From positions 51,757-115,756 of the forward strand of contig FN649743.1 of NCBI GenBank assembly GCA_000310025.1: DNA of 64,000 nt, read 5' to 3'. How positions within the stretch are numbered: position 1 is the first letter of the stretch; each line of letters begins with the position of its first letter. Position numbers and translations under genes: made by a program. The notes beneath the pieces are model-generated. The model was not told the origin of the DNA. It did no database searches and saw only the letters and a list, made by a program, of their open reading frames with translations. Positions 1 through 14,286 of this stretch are shown here, piece by piece. This DNA is from Ectocarpus siliculosus (Eukaryota > Sar > Phaeophyceae > Ectocarpales > Ectocarpaceae).

Positions 1-522
1 GGGGGGGGGTATTGTAGGGCCTACAAAGTTGCAAGCTAGTCGCGGCGATGTTGGAATGGCCAAGCAAACACAGGTCGCAAACCCGACGAAGAGGGCGATT
101 CTTTGGGGGAGCTCTGCGCTCCACAGGCTGCGGCCTCAACATGACTGGCATTTTTATTTTCGGCATTTGCATCTCGGTTCTCGTTCTTTTCTTCCCCCTG
201 AGGGTGCAACATACAATTGACATCGTTCCTTACCTACGTTGGCTTGTGCTTAAGTGTGTGGGGGAGTGTTTGCTGGGTCTTGGCTTCTAAAGGTGGACCC
301 CGTGCAACCACACGGGCTACTTGCTCTGAGGTTTCCAACCAAACAACCAAATAACGTTACCTGGGATACCGCTACCTCAGAACGCCGGTTGACGGAAAGG
401 CTAGGTACACAGCTCGTCCGAGGGGGGGTGGAGCAACCTTGCGTAGGCTTAAACTTGAAGCGAACACCTAGGAAGCAGCACGGCAGGGTCTTTACAAACA
501 GGAAATCGTTTGAGTTGCTCAC

Positions 523-1135
523 CTCTCCCTCATGTTGCGCTGCTGCAGGTCGAGCTGCTGCTCCCGAAGCTCTCTGAGCCTTTCCTCTTCCAGTTCTTTG
601 ACCTGCACAAGGTAGAGTGTGTGGACATTTGGTACCCCCCGTAGGTGGAAAATGAGGGCGGGGGGAAGGGGGGGGCACGGAGAGGAAGGAGGTCTGTTAT
701 GGCGTGGCCCTGGCTCTGTCAAAGAAGAGAGAGAGAGAGATAGAGAGAGAAATTGGCGTAGGAACGGCGTTGAAAACACAAAATAAAACTGCAGGGGGCA
801 CGGCTTCTCGGATCCATTTTTTCTTTTTTTTGGTGTCTCGTTAAGGAAGGCGTGTAGGCATGAATACCCCCGTCATGCTCACACATCGTCAATGGAAATA
901 CTGGACATGAAGCAACCAAGAGAGAGAATGGAATTTTTCAAGGGTCACGACATGTACGCTCAGTTGAAAACAACAACAACAACGCCTGTCGCGAACCGAT
1001 GATCGTCGTCAACAAGAATCGAACCCGCGTGTCGCACCCCGTCAGGGTTTTCTCACCATACCGTACTGGCTCAGGACAAGGATGGGCCTCGACAGCACCA
1101 ACCGTCGCCTCTGTCCGATTTGGCTGTTTTTGTTG

Positions 1136-1167
<32 letters not shown>

Positions 1168-4100
1168 CTTGCCATTGCATAGTTCCAAACATTCTTACAG
1201 AAACCGCCATCAAAGACGTAACGCCAATAAGTCTGTTGAACAAGACGGAACCAAAAACTTGGCCTCTCAGACTCCATACCATAGGTGCTTGCTGTTACGC
1301 CTAGGCAGTGATAGTATCATGCGAGTAGGCTTGCGGAGACAGTAGCACGACGACCATATTGGAATAACACGTGAATCCTGAGACTCGGCAAAATGCCCCA
1401 AGAGAGACCAGACAGACAGAGGCAGGCAGTCAGACCGAGATAGACCGAGCCAGAAGTGACTGAGGCGGAGGGAGAGAGACGTACACAACAAGGGGTGAAG
1501 AATAAAATCACGCAGGGGCTACATGCCGAGTGGCGACCTTCAGCCCTGCGGAGCACACAGCTTGCGAAACGCTCACCCTTTGGCGTTCTTCTCGGTCCGC
1601 TTGCTCCATCGCCACTCGCATCTTCTCCTGAAAAAAAAGAAGAAGTCACGTTTGACGGGCGTGTCGGCCCCGATTCAAGGTAAAATGTCTGCGAGCCCTG
1701 GGGGGTGGTGGTCATGTGCAGGGACGATCTACTTCCAACATTCCACTTTTTCCATCACACTTGGCTGCCCGGGCAATTGGACACATGGCGCGTGAACAAC
1801 GAAATGCCCCCCTCCCGACCCTCCACGTATAGATTCATCTTCTGAGGCTACCGCTATTGTAACGGCCGTCGTGATTCCGTCGTCGTCGTTGTTGTTGCAA
1901 GCCGTCAGCAGACCAACGTCAGTCAGGCCACTCCCCGTGCTGCCACCCACCCCTGCCGTCGCATGAGACAAGCGCCCGCCCGCCTCCTCTACCGCCTCAC
2001 GGCCATCGCGGCCACAATTAAACCATTACACACGCACGACGCCCTATCGATCTTCCCCGGAATGCCTATAGATCACGGACCTGCTGCATGAACCAAGCGG
2101 CCTCCTCTTCCCTCTCCTGCTCCGCCTTCCGCAACCGCGCCGCACGCATGTCCGCGTTACTCTGGGTGTCCTCGGTCGAGCAAAAAAAAAAGGTAGTTGT
2201 CACCGGCCAGAAAAACAAGACTGTACACAGATTAGTGAAGTACTTTTCCGCCGTTAAGGTTTGCTGGGGTCTTCGAGTCTAAAGCACACCAGCGGTGTGA
2301 GCTGCTGTTAAACGTCACAACTGGCCGCTGGCCGACTGCTGTGGGCTGGTCCTGCTGCCTGCTTTGATTTTCATCTTGCGTCACTCCTTGACGATGTCGC
2401 TGTACTCTCATGTGCCCGCTCCAGAGGGGTTCCCGTGTAGGTCTATTGAAACTGTTGCCAGCCGTTCCCGTGAGTGTGCGTGTATGTTGGCCTGTCCTCC
2501 TCCGGTGACCATACACATATCGCAGCCGTATAGGTCATGCTTTGGTGTTTGCGAAGGCATGTTTGGTGCTACTACACGATCTGCCGTGTCTTCTGCTCCC
2601 ATCATATCCAGCGCTCTCTGGTGTGGGCATGTAAATAGTTGAAAGGGCGCTCTCCTGTGTGGGTGGTTGACCGCACATGTAGCGGGGAAAATTTTCCACT
2701 TCTCGACGTTTCTATGCTTGCTTGTGCGTGAGCGTGTACGCTACCGGTTTCTTTGCCGCACATCCTGCTGCTGTAGCCCACAGTTTTCGCTCTCTCTCTC
2801 CCCTCTCTCCCGTCGCCCTTCATCGTGTGTGTGCCGTGTTGCTCATGGTGTGTGGGGGCGTGTAGTGCACCGCTGTCGCAACTGTCCCTGGCCATGCACA
2901 ACTATGTAGGAGTATGGCACTCCTGCGAAGGTTTTTGTGATTCGGGATGCCACCCAACGAAAATAGAGCCTGCATCGGCGGCTTTGGGCGGCCGGCATGC
3001 GCCACGGGGCGCCTGGCGAGCCCAACCGATGCGTGGAAAGTACAGACAGTTTTCCTGCGTGCCCTCGATAAAAAGAACACGCGCGCGAACACCGGCTGGC
3101 GCCGGAGAAACAACCAGGCCGATGTGACACAAACATTGAATTACTTCATTTTACGCACGGGATGACGCACACAAAATTGTAGTTGTGGAATCGAGGAAGG
3201 CTTGGAACAAAAGCACAATTGAATCTGCCCGATCAGTGATGAGGGTTGGTAACGTTGCGGAAGAGACCATTCACCTGTTGGAGCTCAGCCTTCTGCTTCC
3301 GAGACAGCCCCTTGAAAAGGTTGTTGGTGGAGCTGCCCTCGCCCTCATCTTCCCTCAGGAGCTCGTTCCTACGAGGCGCGGCAAAACACCACGTCACAGC
3401 AGCAACATCAGATCACAACGGACGATGTCGCGCAAACGTCAGACCATGCCACGTCACGTCAGACCATGCGTCACCTCAGACAGACAACCTCCTGTGGCAT
3501 CACATCACACCCGGTAGTTTTACGGCCTGTTCGAGACTCTTCCCATCTACGCGCTTTTTCGCCCTCCGATTGGTCGAGCGTTTGGTTCGGGCGGCCGATT
3601 CCCTTCCAGCGCCTTCTCCCTATTCCGCATTCTAACAACGCGGCGCAGCCGCGTTCTCGCCCAGTACGCGGTCGCTAGGCCGTGCGTTGGCCGTGGGTTA
3701 GGGTTGGGTTTGTTTGGCGACCGTAAAAAGACCTCCATCACACCACACCAGGTCTTGTCAGCGCACTCGAGATCAAGCCATACGATGCCTCCTTACACCC
3801 CATTGGACAACAGCGCATCGAACTACAGCAGCTGCGCCACAGCACACCAACGGACATGGATAGAGCTGAACCCTACCCTGCCTCAAGAACTCGTGGTGCC
3901 GCAGACACGGCTTGTGCGCGCTCGAACAAGCATGAATGAAGCATGGACGAGCCGATATTCGGCATACACACAACCTCAAACAAGCCTCGAACGAGTACAC
4001 TGGACCAGAAAAATGTTCTCGTAAAATGCAACGCTCATGGATCAAAGCCTGGGTGGTGCTGTTGTGGCAGGAGTAGCATTAACCCTGACCGAAAACTAAA

Positions 4101-6091
4101 TCCTCGCCCTGCTCGCGACCCAATACTGCCACCTGTAGCGAAGTTCGTCGGCGTTGGCTTGGTCCTCAAGGTCCTTCTGCCTGGCCATCTCCTCTGCCCT
4201 CTCCAACGCTCGGCGTCGGTTTTCGTCCTTGATCTGGAGGATGAGGGTCTTCCTCGCAGCCTCCTCCTCTTCGCTCAGCTCTCCCTGTCTCTGGCTGACC
4301 TGACACGGGCGCAATCACGATCGCACGAGGTGTGAGACGACGGTGTGGCGTGATTTATGGCAAGTATTGCATCCTACATGCCACCATACAAACTTTACCA
4401 AAGCCACGGCCACAGGTACTTGTCTATTCCTCTGAATCTTCGGCTCTTCCTCTCTCTGTACCTATTCGTGGTCGGCCTACCAGGGCCAAAGTCGATGATC
4501 AAGGGAGATGCGGAAAACATCAGTGGACTTGGACAACAACGACGTCCCAACACCAAACACTGCGGCTCCACAGCCTGCAGCGCTACCGCCCGTGCCGTCG
4601 TAGCTATACAGACCGGCTTCTTCGCAACAAAAACCAAAGTATCTCTGTACCGGATGCACTGCTGTTTTGGGGCATGGCCGTTGTTGAATACTAACGCGGC
4701 ATGTTGCAATGAATGGATTTAAAAGCCGCAGGAGGAGCAGTGCCTAAGAGTAGACCCGACAATGCCAAAGCCTCCGCTCGCCAAAACGCCTAAGTATGGC
4801 CTACGGCAAGGAGTTCTGGCCTACCACTCAAACCACTGCCACAGCAATGGCACGATCTTTTTGTTCCCCTCCATCTCCTTCCCCCGCCCTCGCGACCGTC
4901 TGCTTGTTCCCTTACCCTCTCTAGGTAGGCCCAGTAGTCGGCCATTTCCTGGTCCGCGAGCTTCTCCCTCTCCAGCCGCTCGTTCGCCAGCTGCGTTGAC
5001 CACGCGCGCATCTTTACGGCGGCGGCGGTCGTAGCACGAGCGCAAGAAGGAAAAAAAAATGAAACAATGTCGATTGACCGTGAGAAGCTAAACGAAGGGC
5101 TAACGGATGCCCACACTGCGCTCCCACCTTCATGGCAACGGCTTCACGTGACCACGCACCTTCAGGAGGAACACACACACACACACAACAAATCATTTGG
5201 CCTTTGCAGTATGCTGCTGAGAGAGACAAGCCACGCGGGCTATTAGCACATCCGGCACAAGGAGCACAGGACCAAGAGCAAGCTTCCTTGCCATCGTTCC
5301 GGCCTCAACAGGTACACGAAGAATGTCTATGTCAGAGTTTCACGAGAGCTGCGATAATGATTTCCCGGCGCCAAGTACGACGTAGACACCAGCGCGACCA
5401 CAAGCGTGCTGCCGACCAGTCGTTTTGTGTCCAGTCGTTTTGTGGCAGGGTGCTTGCCGGCGTACAGGAGGAAGAAGGGAAGTCTATGGCGATTGCGATG
5501 GGGAGAACAGGCGGGAACAGCGGGAGGTAAAGGCCGCCAACTCGAGCACCACAGACCACGCCAAACACTACTTACTGTACATGTTGGTGCCCGTACCCAA
5601 CAACTACAGAAAATCAGTTGCCGGCTCTCTCCAGACAACACGCACGCCGTCCAGCTCGTTCCACACATTCTACCGAGAAGCCAGAACCCTAGAGACATCG
5701 CCTTCTACACGGGACTGTTAGTTTGGCACCCGGCATCGCTACTTCGCTTGTTGCGTGGTAGGCTCATCTCACCGTCAGTCAAACCACGACCCCGTTGTAG
5801 CTACTCAATGCCCGACAGAACGCCGTCATTTTCAAGGCATGGTCCATCGCAAAAAAAAAAAGAACAAAAAAATGTCTGCGTACCTGTGCCTGCTGCTGAG
5901 CGGTCCGGCTGAGCCTGTCGGGGTCCTCTCCGCCCATGGTCTGCACCGCGGACAGCCCGCACTTGTCGAAGTCTACCCCCGCGTGAATCATGTCCTTCTC
6001 CCTCTGCTCCTTGTCGTACTTGAACTTGGTTGCGACGGACACGCGAGGACAGAATAAGCAGCAGCAGCACCACCACCACCACCACCAATAA

Positions 6092-6123
<32 letters not shown>

Positions 6124-6985
6124 ACAAAGGTGGCGCAAATGAACACGGTTGCGCACAGAGGACGCCGCACTCTATAGCTACCGTGGCTCGACGGGGGCTG
6201 GGCAGGAAGAAGCTTTGTAACGCTTACGATAAAACTAGTTGAGTCCTTTCTAGGGTGTGCCTTCTGCTTGCCACTTATATATAGTGCTCGTCGTGCAGTC
6301 GTACTGCCTGTCTGTCTACAGCAGGATCATCCAGTTTAACCTCGCCGCTCAAAGCCAACAGGCAACCTCTCGCTTCGGACAGAGGGCGGCCTTTAACTGG
6401 GATGGACGGCTGCACTCTCTGCGCAGAGAATGGGTGATGTTAAGAATTACGATGACCACTGGACTACTAGTCAGCGACAGTTGAGAAAGAGAGTAGCACC
6501 TTCATTTGTTCGAGCCATTCCAGCCTCATCCTTTCCAGCTCTTGGTCCCTGAGCCGCCTCTCCTCGGCCTCTTGCGCCGCCACGTGCTTGTACACGTTCT
6601 CGTTGCGGTCGAACTCCTCCTTCGAGGCCATCTACAATGCAGTTACGGAAGCAACACAAAACACAAAATACAAAATACACACGGCACATCAAAGCGGCAG
6701 TCACGTCAAAACTCGTAGACAAGCCGGTCCCGTCTCCCCCCCCCCCCCCCCCCTTGTCCCTCGCATTTTTGAAGAACACCGCCCCCAAGATGCTGTTCGG
6801 CACGACTCGCTCACCCGTTCCCGCTCCTTCCTGTCGCGTTGTTCTCTCATCTGCTGGTCTAGAGCGTCGGTGTCGAGCCCGATGGTGCGCAACCGAGCAT
6901 CCAGGTAACGAGCGGTGCGGGCAACATTTCGGGCCCGCTTGTGTTCGATGCGTTGCATCTCCTTCTCTAAGGACAGCGTCGGCGC
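523..6985 (-). CDS. RIB43A-like coiled-coil flagellar protofilament-ribbon protein (partial)
   Basis: Nine phase-consistent exons read on the minus strand: 6985-6815, 6631-6500, 6024-5884, 5011-4916, 4299-4133, 3368-3275, 2170-2081, 1627-1577 and 602-523, giving about 340 residues of almost pure charged coiled coil. Family landmarks appear in the right order. The first mapped exon has an RIEHKR start followed by ARLRTIGLDTDALDQQ. The third has KCGLSAVQ and GEDPDRL, matching the CG-SS-Q-GED block of RIB43A/RIBC proteins. The fourth begins MRAW, and the sixth holds NLFKGLSRKQKAE. RIB43A-family proteins lie inside the doublet microtubules of cilia and flagella, where they stabilise protofilaments. 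The usual C-terminal Tyr/Asn-rich tail was not found, so the last exon probably lies before base 1; a short 5' exon upstream of 6985 may also be missing. Family assignment is confident; the exact ends are not. Confidence 0.85.
1132..1168. repeat. TTG trinucleotide microsatellite
   Basis: About eleven TTG units lie inside an intron of the RIB43A-like gene. On the coding strand this reads as CAA repeats. It is simple intronic sequence and no function is visible. Confidence 0.9.
6060..6125. repeat. CAG/CAC/CAA compound microsatellite
   Basis: A purine/cytosine-rich triplet tract mixes CAG, CAC and CAA units in the RIB43A-like intron, just upstream (coding sense) of exon 6024-5884. It sits where a polypyrimidine/branch region would be on the minus strand. 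Confidence 0.85.
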
Positions 6986-8381
6986 CTGTCGTGTGTGGCG
7001 CGGTGTTCGGCAGCAGGAGGAGTTTTGACGGGAGATCCGGCGGTGCTTTGAAAAGCCCTTGCGTGTGTGCTGCCCCCTTGGAGCGTCCGTGCCAAGCAAA
7101 GCAACCACACTGAGATCGAAGAAATCGGTGGGCATACCAACTGGGACTATCGTGTCTAGTGTATGTAGAGGCCCACAGGCAGTTGCAATGTTGTGGGCCA
7201 ACCCAGACTTCAGTCTAACTACAGCAGTCTATTTGCAGCAGTGGTACTGTTGTACTGCTGTAGAAGCCCCTCGTGAAAGGCGACGAGTGAGAGACAATAC
7301 CGCCGTTGTACATATTGCTGTAGGCCGTTATAAAACATCTGTTTACACAGACATAATCTCGTGCTCACCCCGATGGCAGCGATCATCCTGACCACTGAAC
7401 CTGGGCCGGCGTGCAGGAATTGCTTGCTTGGTGCTGCGCCGAGCGCGGAGTGTCTGTCTCTCCTGCTCTCCTCCCAACGACGGTCTGCGCGTGACGGTTT
7501 CGTGGGTCCGAACCGAAAATTTCGGTGTACAAATCCCGGGGACATGAACATTTTGTCCCCCCGTTCCGCTCCCTGGAATGTCGTTCCTCTCTCCGCTCAT
7601 TTGTCCCGCAGCAGGCTGGCAGCGGCCGCGGGACCTCCGCCAGATCTCTGCCAGGCCTCTCCCAGCTGTGGATGAACTCGAGATTCTTCTCAAGGTACGA
7701 GCTGACTTGGTATGGAGCTGTCGTGAAGGCATCGTTAGACTCGATATTTCGAGTTCCGAGGTCCCCGAACACGCCCAAGTCAGGCCAGTCGGTCGTGCAG
7801 TGAGCATCAACACACCGTTTGGCGAAGCGTTGGCAGCAGCTCGCCGACCAGCTTCTGCTGCCGGGGGTTTTGGTATGCATTTGCGTCGCAATGCCTATGT
7901 TATTTGTGTCGCGGCCAAAGGTTCTGGTTATGCAGCAGTCAGCAGCAGCGGATGTAGCAGTACGAGGAAGCACGCCAGCGATACGCGTGTATCACCACAG
8001 CAGTAGACTATTCATGTAACCGTCCCCTGTCCAGACGAAAGCCGGCCATCTTCCTGCAACTTCGCAACCCTTCCAATACACCATGGTCCTGCTGACCGTC
8101 TTTCTACGCCGTCTGATTCGCTTCCATCCACCTGATTGCCTCCTCACTGCAATAAATAGTGTTGCTACTCACGAACCTCGATGCCGCAGTACTGCTGTAC
8201 AGTGTACATGTACTGCCGCATTGTGGTGGAACAAGGTAAGCACCGACGGACACGGCCGACGTGCCAACAAACGCCGTTGCCGCACGCCCCCCCCCAATCA
8301 CAAAGGTGCGGGATCACCCTCGCGGTGTTGCTGGGAAGCCAACGCCACCTCTCCTACAACCTCGGCCCCGCAAACCTATTG
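6986..8381. other. Divergent intergenic region between RIB43A-like gene and PYRD
   Basis: No gene recognised. The region separates two head-to-head genes and should hold both promoters and a possible 5' exon of the RIB43A-like gene. Open segments exist on both strands around 7383-7973, but none has recognisable motifs or splice-supported neighbours. Short motifs of the TACAGCAGT/ACTGCTGTA type recur at about 7211-7261, 7998 and 8188, partly as inverted pairs. Confidence 0.6.
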
Positions 8382-8512
8382 ATGGTGTGCAGCTTCGTCA
8401 GCCCCTTCGCCAGAACATCGACAAGCCCCTCGGTGGGCGGCGTGTTCACCGCCACCGTGGCCCGAGTGGCCTTCGCGCTGCCAACCGCCTGCGCCTCTTC
8501 GTCTTACCAGCT

Positions 8513-8569
<57 letters not shown>

Positions 8570-11500
8570 CTGCCCCTCCTCCCGCCGACAGCACCACCAA
8601 CCACGCCGACGACAACGGAAACGGCTTCCCATGGCAAACATGTCGAGCTCAGGGACGTCCGCCGCCGCCGACGCGGCCGCCGCAGCTGCTGCCGCTCCCG
8701 GAGCGGCGGCGGGGGCGGCGGCGTTGGCCGAGGGCGGTAGCTCAACTCCGCCCACCGACCCTCCTTACTCTGCTGCCGCGCGAAGCCCGGAAGCGGCGGG
8801 CAGAAGAAAAGCTAGGTCAGGGCTGGAGGTCGACGGGGCGCACATGCGGAGGGCGCTGGAGCTGGCGGCGAAGGGTCTGGGCCACACGCGGCCGAACCCC
8901 GCGGTGGGGTGCGTTATCCTAGACAAGGAGGGGAGCGTGGTCGGGGAAGGATTTCACCCCAGGGCCGGAGAGCCCCACGCGGAGGTGAGACGGCCGCAAG
9001 GCCATTTAGAACCCTTAGGAGTCGCGTCCTCACCCATAGAGGCAAGTAGGCTGCCGCGCGTTCCTTCCAACACTTGTTTGCACAATCGGCTCAGGCTCGG
9101 GTTTAAGGTGCCCGCTCAGCAGACCTGCGGCAACAGAATGCTGCTAGGAAACGTATGATACTCCATAAAAACGTTGAGAGCGTGGCAATCCACATAAAAG
9201 TGTCCACAGCCAGTTTAGGAGACAGAAAATCGGCACGTGATGGGCTTTGATTGCCGTTGCCTTTTCTCCTTGGGACATTTTTTTTTATTGTTGGGGTTCA
9301 GTTGACGGCATTGGCGTTGCGGCTGTGCTGTACATAGGCGTGTTGTGCTCGGTTCAGGTTCTGGCCCTTCAAGCGGGGGTTGCGCACTGGCGACGCCCGC
9401 CGTTATTGACAAGTACAGTTGTTGCTGCTGCTGTTCGGTCGGTGATAACGGTGTCTTTGTTTCTGCCGTTGTTGTTCGCACGGCGTTGTTGTCGCAAGTG
9501 CCGTCAGCGTTGTCTTCAGCCCCCCTGACCGCACTCCGCCCACCCCTAGCACTGCAATCTACTACGGCGTAATGATAATCTTTCCTCGAAATAAACCGCC
9601 CTCTGCTGTTAGCACCCAAGTGCCTGACGACTTGGTGTTGGTACCGTCGCTCCTGCTGCTGTACCTCAACGCGAAGGTGTGGGCTATCCGTCAGGCCGGC
9701 GAGCGAGCACGGGGAGGCACGGCGTACGTATCGCTGGAACCGTGCAACCACTTCGGCCGCACGCCTCCCTGCACGACGGCACTCCTCGAGTGCGGGGTAG
9801 CAAGGTGCAAATCTCCGGGGGGGGGGGCTGTGGCGGGTACTGGCATTTTTGCCGCGATTATTTAGAAAATATGCGTAAGTAACACAAAAAGACTGCCCGT
9901 TCGACATCTAACCGCAGGCGTTTTTTGTGTGCTGCATCGTCTCTTCCTTTCCCTCTTGTCACTGGGTCAGGTATGTTGTCCTTGCTCATGAATGATGCTG
10001 ACATTCGCGCTTTGTTTTGTGATAGATCTGCAAGTCCTATTATTTGAAAGCCTCTGTTTTAAATTGATCTAGTTCCCGTTTGCACACGATGGGGGGGCCC
10101 TCTAGGCGGCAGAGGGTGTGCGGTGTTGCTTGTTGAGGTTCGCGATTGTGCTTCAACGCGGAGGTCTTGCGTGGATTTCCTCCTTGTTGCGGGTTGTTTC
10201 TCTCTTGGAACCTTGCCCACGCAGATGTGACCGCCTCACAACGGGCCCAAACTCAAGGTGTCGTTGTATACCACAGAACCAAGGCTAGTAGACATTGAAC
10301 GCTGCCTCTCGTCTTCCCTTTGCCTCCTCCATGTCCTTGCTTAATGCTGCCTACACCCACGCCTGATAGAGGTAAAACCCAGTCCGCCAGCTGGCGATTT
10401 AATCCACGTGTGATGCAACATCATCGCGGCACCTTGTGCATGACCGTAAATCTACTTCCCCTGACCCCCGAGCGCTCCCTCGTCCCCCCCCCCTCCCCTC
10501 CCCCGTCCTTTGGCTGCTTCTTGTCTCCAATCCGTCTAGAGTTGTGGCGGGTATGGTGGACCCAGACCCCCGCACAGCCGGGAGCGGGCTGCGACGCTTG
10601 GCGGATGCGGGCATCGACGTTTCGGTCGGGGTGGAGGGAGCCGCTTGCCATGCCCTCAACTCGGCCTTCGTGCACCGCGTATCGCACAAGGTGAGCCATC
10701 GCATCATGCTGTTCGAAACGGTGTATTTTGTGTCTACATCTATCTCATATCAACGCCATCCCCAGGACGAAGCAAAACCTGGGGCATGATTTTGGTTTCT
10801 GTCCGGAAGACAAGGGGTTCGTAGTTTGCAATGCCGTCGAACCGCAAGGGCTGTCGATGTACAGATACCGACGCCTCGTTCGAGTCAACACACGCCGAAG
10901 CCCTGCGGCTTTGATTTTTTCATCGTCTTGTTTTTTCCGGCGCCATTTGGGTGCTGCGCCCTTGTTTACAGAGGTAGCCGGTACGAGAGTAGCGCTTGCC
11001 TTGTTTACCGCCTAGCAGTGGCGCCTTTAGCGACTCCTTGACACAGCAGGACTGGAGGTATTGATAGCCGAGACGACAATCCAGTAAGTACACTATCGCT
11101 TGGCACTCTGCAGGTCGTTTGGCTATGCATACTGCAGGGTTCTTCTGCCCATTTCTCGCCGATATGGACGTCGGTCAGCCTTGCTTTGTGGAGTGAAGTG
11201 CCCTTGCAAGAGAAGGAAAGAAGCAAGGAACGAGAGTGTGTGTGTGCGTGCGTGTGTGTGTGTGAGAGAGAGAGAAAGAGAGAGCATGGAAGCATGTTGA
11301 AACCGTAAGCGCCGAGCTCTGCTTTCTTACCGTGTTATGGCGGCAGGAGTTGTGGTCTTTGTCCAACTCTTGAGCTGTTTGTTCGGGTACGGAGGCGTTT
11401 TTGACCGGCGACACTGCTAAGATGGAGGGATGGGTCGTGCTGCATTATGCACGGGCGTGGTATTTGTCCGGGGGCGAGGCTGCCCCTGCTTGAGGCATAG

Positions 11501-14249
11501 ACCAGCGTGGAGACACGTTCCTTCAAACCCGCATCAGTTGGTTTGCTCCGTAAACCGGAGCACTTGCAGGAACAGAGCACTCATCTCTAGAAATGTGCAC
11601 CCGGTTGGCTTGTGACCAAGGATGACGTCTGCGTCCGTTGGACCAGTACGGACATTATGAGGTACTGAGCGGAGACCGGAACAGTGGTTTACTGTGAAAG
11701 ACACCACCACCAACAACAACTGGGGGTGATATCCTGGTGTGTAGTATAGTATGTACGGTGACGTTTATGTGAATTTTGGGCTCGTGTTGAGCTGTGACCA
11801 CAATATCACCGGGCGTGGTATCTGTCTGTGGTGGGGTGGTACATTTAGAATGCGGGTTAGGGTTGTCTGGTTTGGACCAACACGGCCTTGAGCGTTTCTG
11901 CTAACGCCATCAACCGAAACTATTCATGTTGGAGCGGTGGAACCCCAGAAAAGTCCTCCAAGACGCGGTTTTTTTACCCAAACGAAAATAAAACTAACCG
12001 GGATACGATCCACCCCGGTCAAAAAGGGATGAAAGAAGAAAGAAGGACATAAAAAGGAAAATAGACAGGTCCCAACGCTCAATCGGAACAACGAAAAAGG
12101 CTACTACTAGAATAACGACGCCTTTCATGGTATCAGTAATGGTAACATTTCTCACGGCTTTCTGGTGGTGTCACCGGGGGGGTGTTTCCTTATGTCGAAT
12201 ACGGAAAAATTGAGTACGTTTTTTTGCGGGAATCGTGGTACATATTGGTGCTTGTGATGGGGTTGATCCACGCCACACGTCATGTTGCTTATGCTCTTGT
12301 TGGCCGTCCCACAGTCCTGCTACGGCGTACTGCATTGCTGCTTGGACGGGGCGTGCTCAAGGTCGATCCCACAATCGGGCTCGCGGGCAGGGGTGGGAGG
12401 CCTCCAGGACACGGCAAGAGAGAATGATCTCGCGGTACCCCCGGGTGGCAGGAACTTCGAGGAGTACGACGCCATTGTGGTGAGAACTTCTCTAGAACTG
12501 GTCGAAGTACGAGATTCTTCTCGGACATGCTTTGGCTCCTCGCGCCCCGGCTCTGGGTCGCCTGCAGTTGGCGGCGTGCGCGAAGGGTTTCTCTTTCAGT
12601 TTCGTGCAATACTACGTCGGACAGATGCCACACGGCGCGACTCGCTCTACGGTGCATTTCGATCCGTGGGGTCGTTCGTTTATCGTTGATTTCGTCAGCG
12701 GTACGGCAACGACAGCGCATTCGACATTTGTCGCCCCCGGCCCCGCCCTGCAAGTACCACGCCAGCATCCAGCGGTTTTCTGTTTCGCGTCCACCCCTCC
12801 GCACCTACGCCACTCCACTACACAAGTGCTCTTGGTTGTCTGCTGCTGCCGCCGCTGCTTGCGCCCTTTGTTCTGACGCCCGCCTCGATTCTCGATTTTC
12901 TCGTGGCGCGGGTGTCATGACGGTGAAGGTGGAGGGTCGGTCTGGAGTTGCCAAACTAGAGGCCTGCAATTCAGCGCTGCCTCCAACGGCTCTGCGGGTG
13001 GTGATCGTTGGTGCTGGTTCGGACGAGGGTTTGGAAATTGAGCTGGCAGGGGTGCTGGAGAGCCGGCTGCTGGAAGAGTCGCCGGAGCGCACCGTCGTCT
13101 TCATGCCGGCCACCGCAGGCCAGGACGTACGTCTTTCAGACCACGAACTGTTTGCACAGTCGTCCCGCGTTCTGGAGGCCATTGGTTCAGAAGCGTGGCA
13201 CCCGGGCAGAGTGCAAAAATCAATGTAGTGGGGTGTTACTCTTTAACGGCATTTCGTCGGCTTTTAAGGACGAAAGTATGGAAGAAAACACCGTGAGTGT
13301 TGCCGGACGAGTGTACCAGCATGGTTGTTGCGCCAAGCCTGAACCTCACATTCACGTGTGTATCAATTAGGTGGGATCTATGGAGCTACTTCCCATGTAG
13401 CAGCGATGTTGTGATCAGCCCGCCCAAAGGATCTAGATGACTCGGGCTTTATGGAGGATGACGCTAGTCGCGGTCACAATAGGAGGGGTCCGCTGGCGAT
13501 GGACAGTTCAATACGTATGCGAACCATGTATCGCAGCGCAAAACATGTCAGAGATTGAAAGCATGCTAATTTATTCCTCTCAGGCGTCAGCCCTTTAGTG
13601 GAAGCATGATAATGTTCCAAGCTTTCGAAACAGCAGTCTCCCAACCATGAACCCCGTTGTATTTTGTATTTTGGCTGGTTTCCCGGAGGCCCGTCCGTTT
13701 CGTATGTTACCTGTGTCATTTTAAGCTCACGGAAAATCGCCCGGCTCGACTCCCTCTGCTTGTTACGGCGTCTTCCCTTCCGTTTCCCGCGTTGTCCGCG
13801 CGTTTAAGGGGGATGGCTCTCTGACTGGCTCGGTGAGAGCATCTTTGATGTCGCGAGGGATCGCCGTGGTAGACTTTCGAACACCCGACACTCCGACACC
13901 TCCAGCCTCGTCTCTGGACGAGGAGAGACCAGAGACGGCGACCGCGGCGGCAACTATGGCGGCGGCGGCGGGGGCCGTGTCTCGGGAGCTATTCAGAAGA
14001 GGCATGCTGTCGGCCGCGTGGGAGGTCGGCCCGGCGATGGCGGCAGTCGTTTTGCGGGCGGGGCACGTTCAGAGGGCGTTGATCCGCAGAAGGCGAATAC
14101 CTGGGGGTGGCGGGGCGGACGCAGAGGGTACTTTTGCTAATGCTCCTGCGGCGGAGGCGGCAGTGGCGGCGGCGAGAGTCGGTGCCCATGTTGGCCCGAA
14201 CGAGTTGGTGTCTGGTAGTGGCAAGGGGGTGGCTGGGGGTAGTGTCAAG

Positions 14250-14286
<37 letters not shown>

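Noticed and set aside
3690-3712. Interstitial telomere-like GGTTAGGGTTGGGTT, with a similar CCCTAACCCTA near 63065.
   Set aside because: Only one or two units each; too short to call telomeric DNA.
7343-7973. Long overlapping open segments on both strands upstream of PYRD.
   Set aside because: No domain motifs, no supported splice partners, and both strands are open, as expected by chance in GC-rich DNA.
8376-8745. Minus-strand poly-Leu, poly-Ala and poly-Cys frames.
   Set aside because: Shadows of the CAG repeat and Ala-rich part of the PYRD exon.
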